Below are positions 63,495-64,000 of a DNA stretch of 64,000 nucleotides, one piece after another. A model generated the notes under the pieces. The model worked only from the letters and a program-made list of their open reading frames with translations, had not been told where the DNA came from and searched no databases. Source of the stretch: Gymnorhina tibicen (lineage: Eukaryota; Chordata; Aves; Passeriformes; Artamidae); the NCBI GenBank assembly GCA_013399875.1, contig VXAZ01006779.1, forward strand, positions 899,648 through 963,647, written 5' to 3'. Both the position numbers and the translations under genes were made by a program. Position 1 is the stretch's first letter; every line of letters begins with the position of its first letter.

Positions 63495-63941
63495 TGATGT
63501 CTAAAAAGGCCAACCTGGAAACAGAGACTAGACAGGGGAAGGGAATAAAGGTGATATTTATTTAAAAGGTCTTCAAAGGTACACCCTGGGGACCCAGATG
63601 CTATTTCCAGAATGGACCCCAAGATGGATGACAGATCACGAGTTCTTCCCACTGTTATGGGTTTGGTGCATTTGCATATCAGCATAAATTCACCAATTAA
63701 ACTTTAGCTAATAAGGTAACTGCCCCCCCAACTTGCCCCCCTTCTCAAGATGCTGGTTTACACATTTTGGGCCTAGGACAGTCTGAGTGTCCTTGAAGAG
63801 CAAGCCCAGAGAGGCTTTGTTATGTCTATCTTAGCATGAGGGGACAGCAGCTAACAGGCTGCAAGACAGTTCAAAGTTACACACTAGGAATACAGAGAAT
63901 ACAGAATTTGCAAAATATAAAAGCTAAAACCTAAGGCATCA
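63495..63941 (-). mobile_element. Solo LTR of an avian endogenous retrovirus
   Basis: The 447-bp element has matching inverted ends: TGATGTC at 63495 and GGCATCA at 63941 (TGATGCC on the - strand). It is flanked by CATT at 63491-63494 and 63942-63945. On the - strand an AATAAA lies at 63557-63562, ~60 bp before the 3' end, as expected for R/U5. The sequence resembles an LTR repeated in bird genomes (phrases such as AAAAGGTCTTCAAAGGTACA and GCTAATAAGGTAACTGCCCC on the + strand). The 4-bp duplication suggests a class I (ERV1-like) origin, but is too short to be decisive. It is antisense to CDH12. Confidence 0.75.
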
Positions 63942-64000
63942 CATTCAGCTAAGAGTGGAAGCATCTAAGGAAAGTCAACTATTATACTTACATCATACAT

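Overview
The window is vertebrate nuclear DNA, almost certainly from a bird. It carries the 3' half of one gene on the + strand. Seven exons with canonical AG/GT borders and unbroken phase join into the C-terminal ~523 residues of a type II classical cadherin, recognised as CDH12 (cadherin-12, Br/N-cadherin-2). The exon sizes 188, 254, 137, 122, 118, 252 and 500 (coding) follow the type II cadherin pattern. They encode EC3 to EC5, one membrane helix and the catenin-binding tail, ending in ESYNPDKVT. The upstream exons (signal peptide, prodomain, EC1-EC2) lie outside the window.

Layout: 1-8679 is the 3' part of an upstream intron. Exons lie at 8680-8867, 19024-19277, 43269-43405, 50218-50339, 50968-51085, 55389-55640 and 59668-60167. 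The 3' UTR starts at 60168, with candidate poly(A) signals at 60910, 61307 and 61987. The rest to 64000 is UTR or downstream flank. No other host gene, tRNA, rRNA or CRISPR array was seen. Introns total roughly 50 kb between the seven exons, the largest being about 24 kb.

The bird assignment rests on CR1 LINE remnants (some ending in the ATTCTATG-type 3' repeat), avian-type ERVL and other LTRs, low overall repeat density, and no mammalian SINEs or L1. Recognisable insertions are CR1 copies near 5.9, 10.5-11.8, 29.8-30.3, 48.8-49.2 and 56.7-59.1 kb; a probable solo LTR at 19.56-20.39 kb; an internally deleted, 3'-truncated ERVL-like provirus at 21.55-24.74 kb; a solo LTR with exact 5-bp target duplication nested inside the last CR1 (57674-58151); and a solo LTR at 63495-63941. 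Three of the four LTR-type elements are antisense to CDH12.

I found no convincing new biological system. The most interesting items are the base-exact nested LTR-in-CR1 insertion, a 19-bp-arm hairpin at 44582-44625, a strong CTCF-like motif upstream of the EC3 exon, and the antisense bias of the retroviral insertions. Element names and the CDH12 call come from remembered family features, not a database search.
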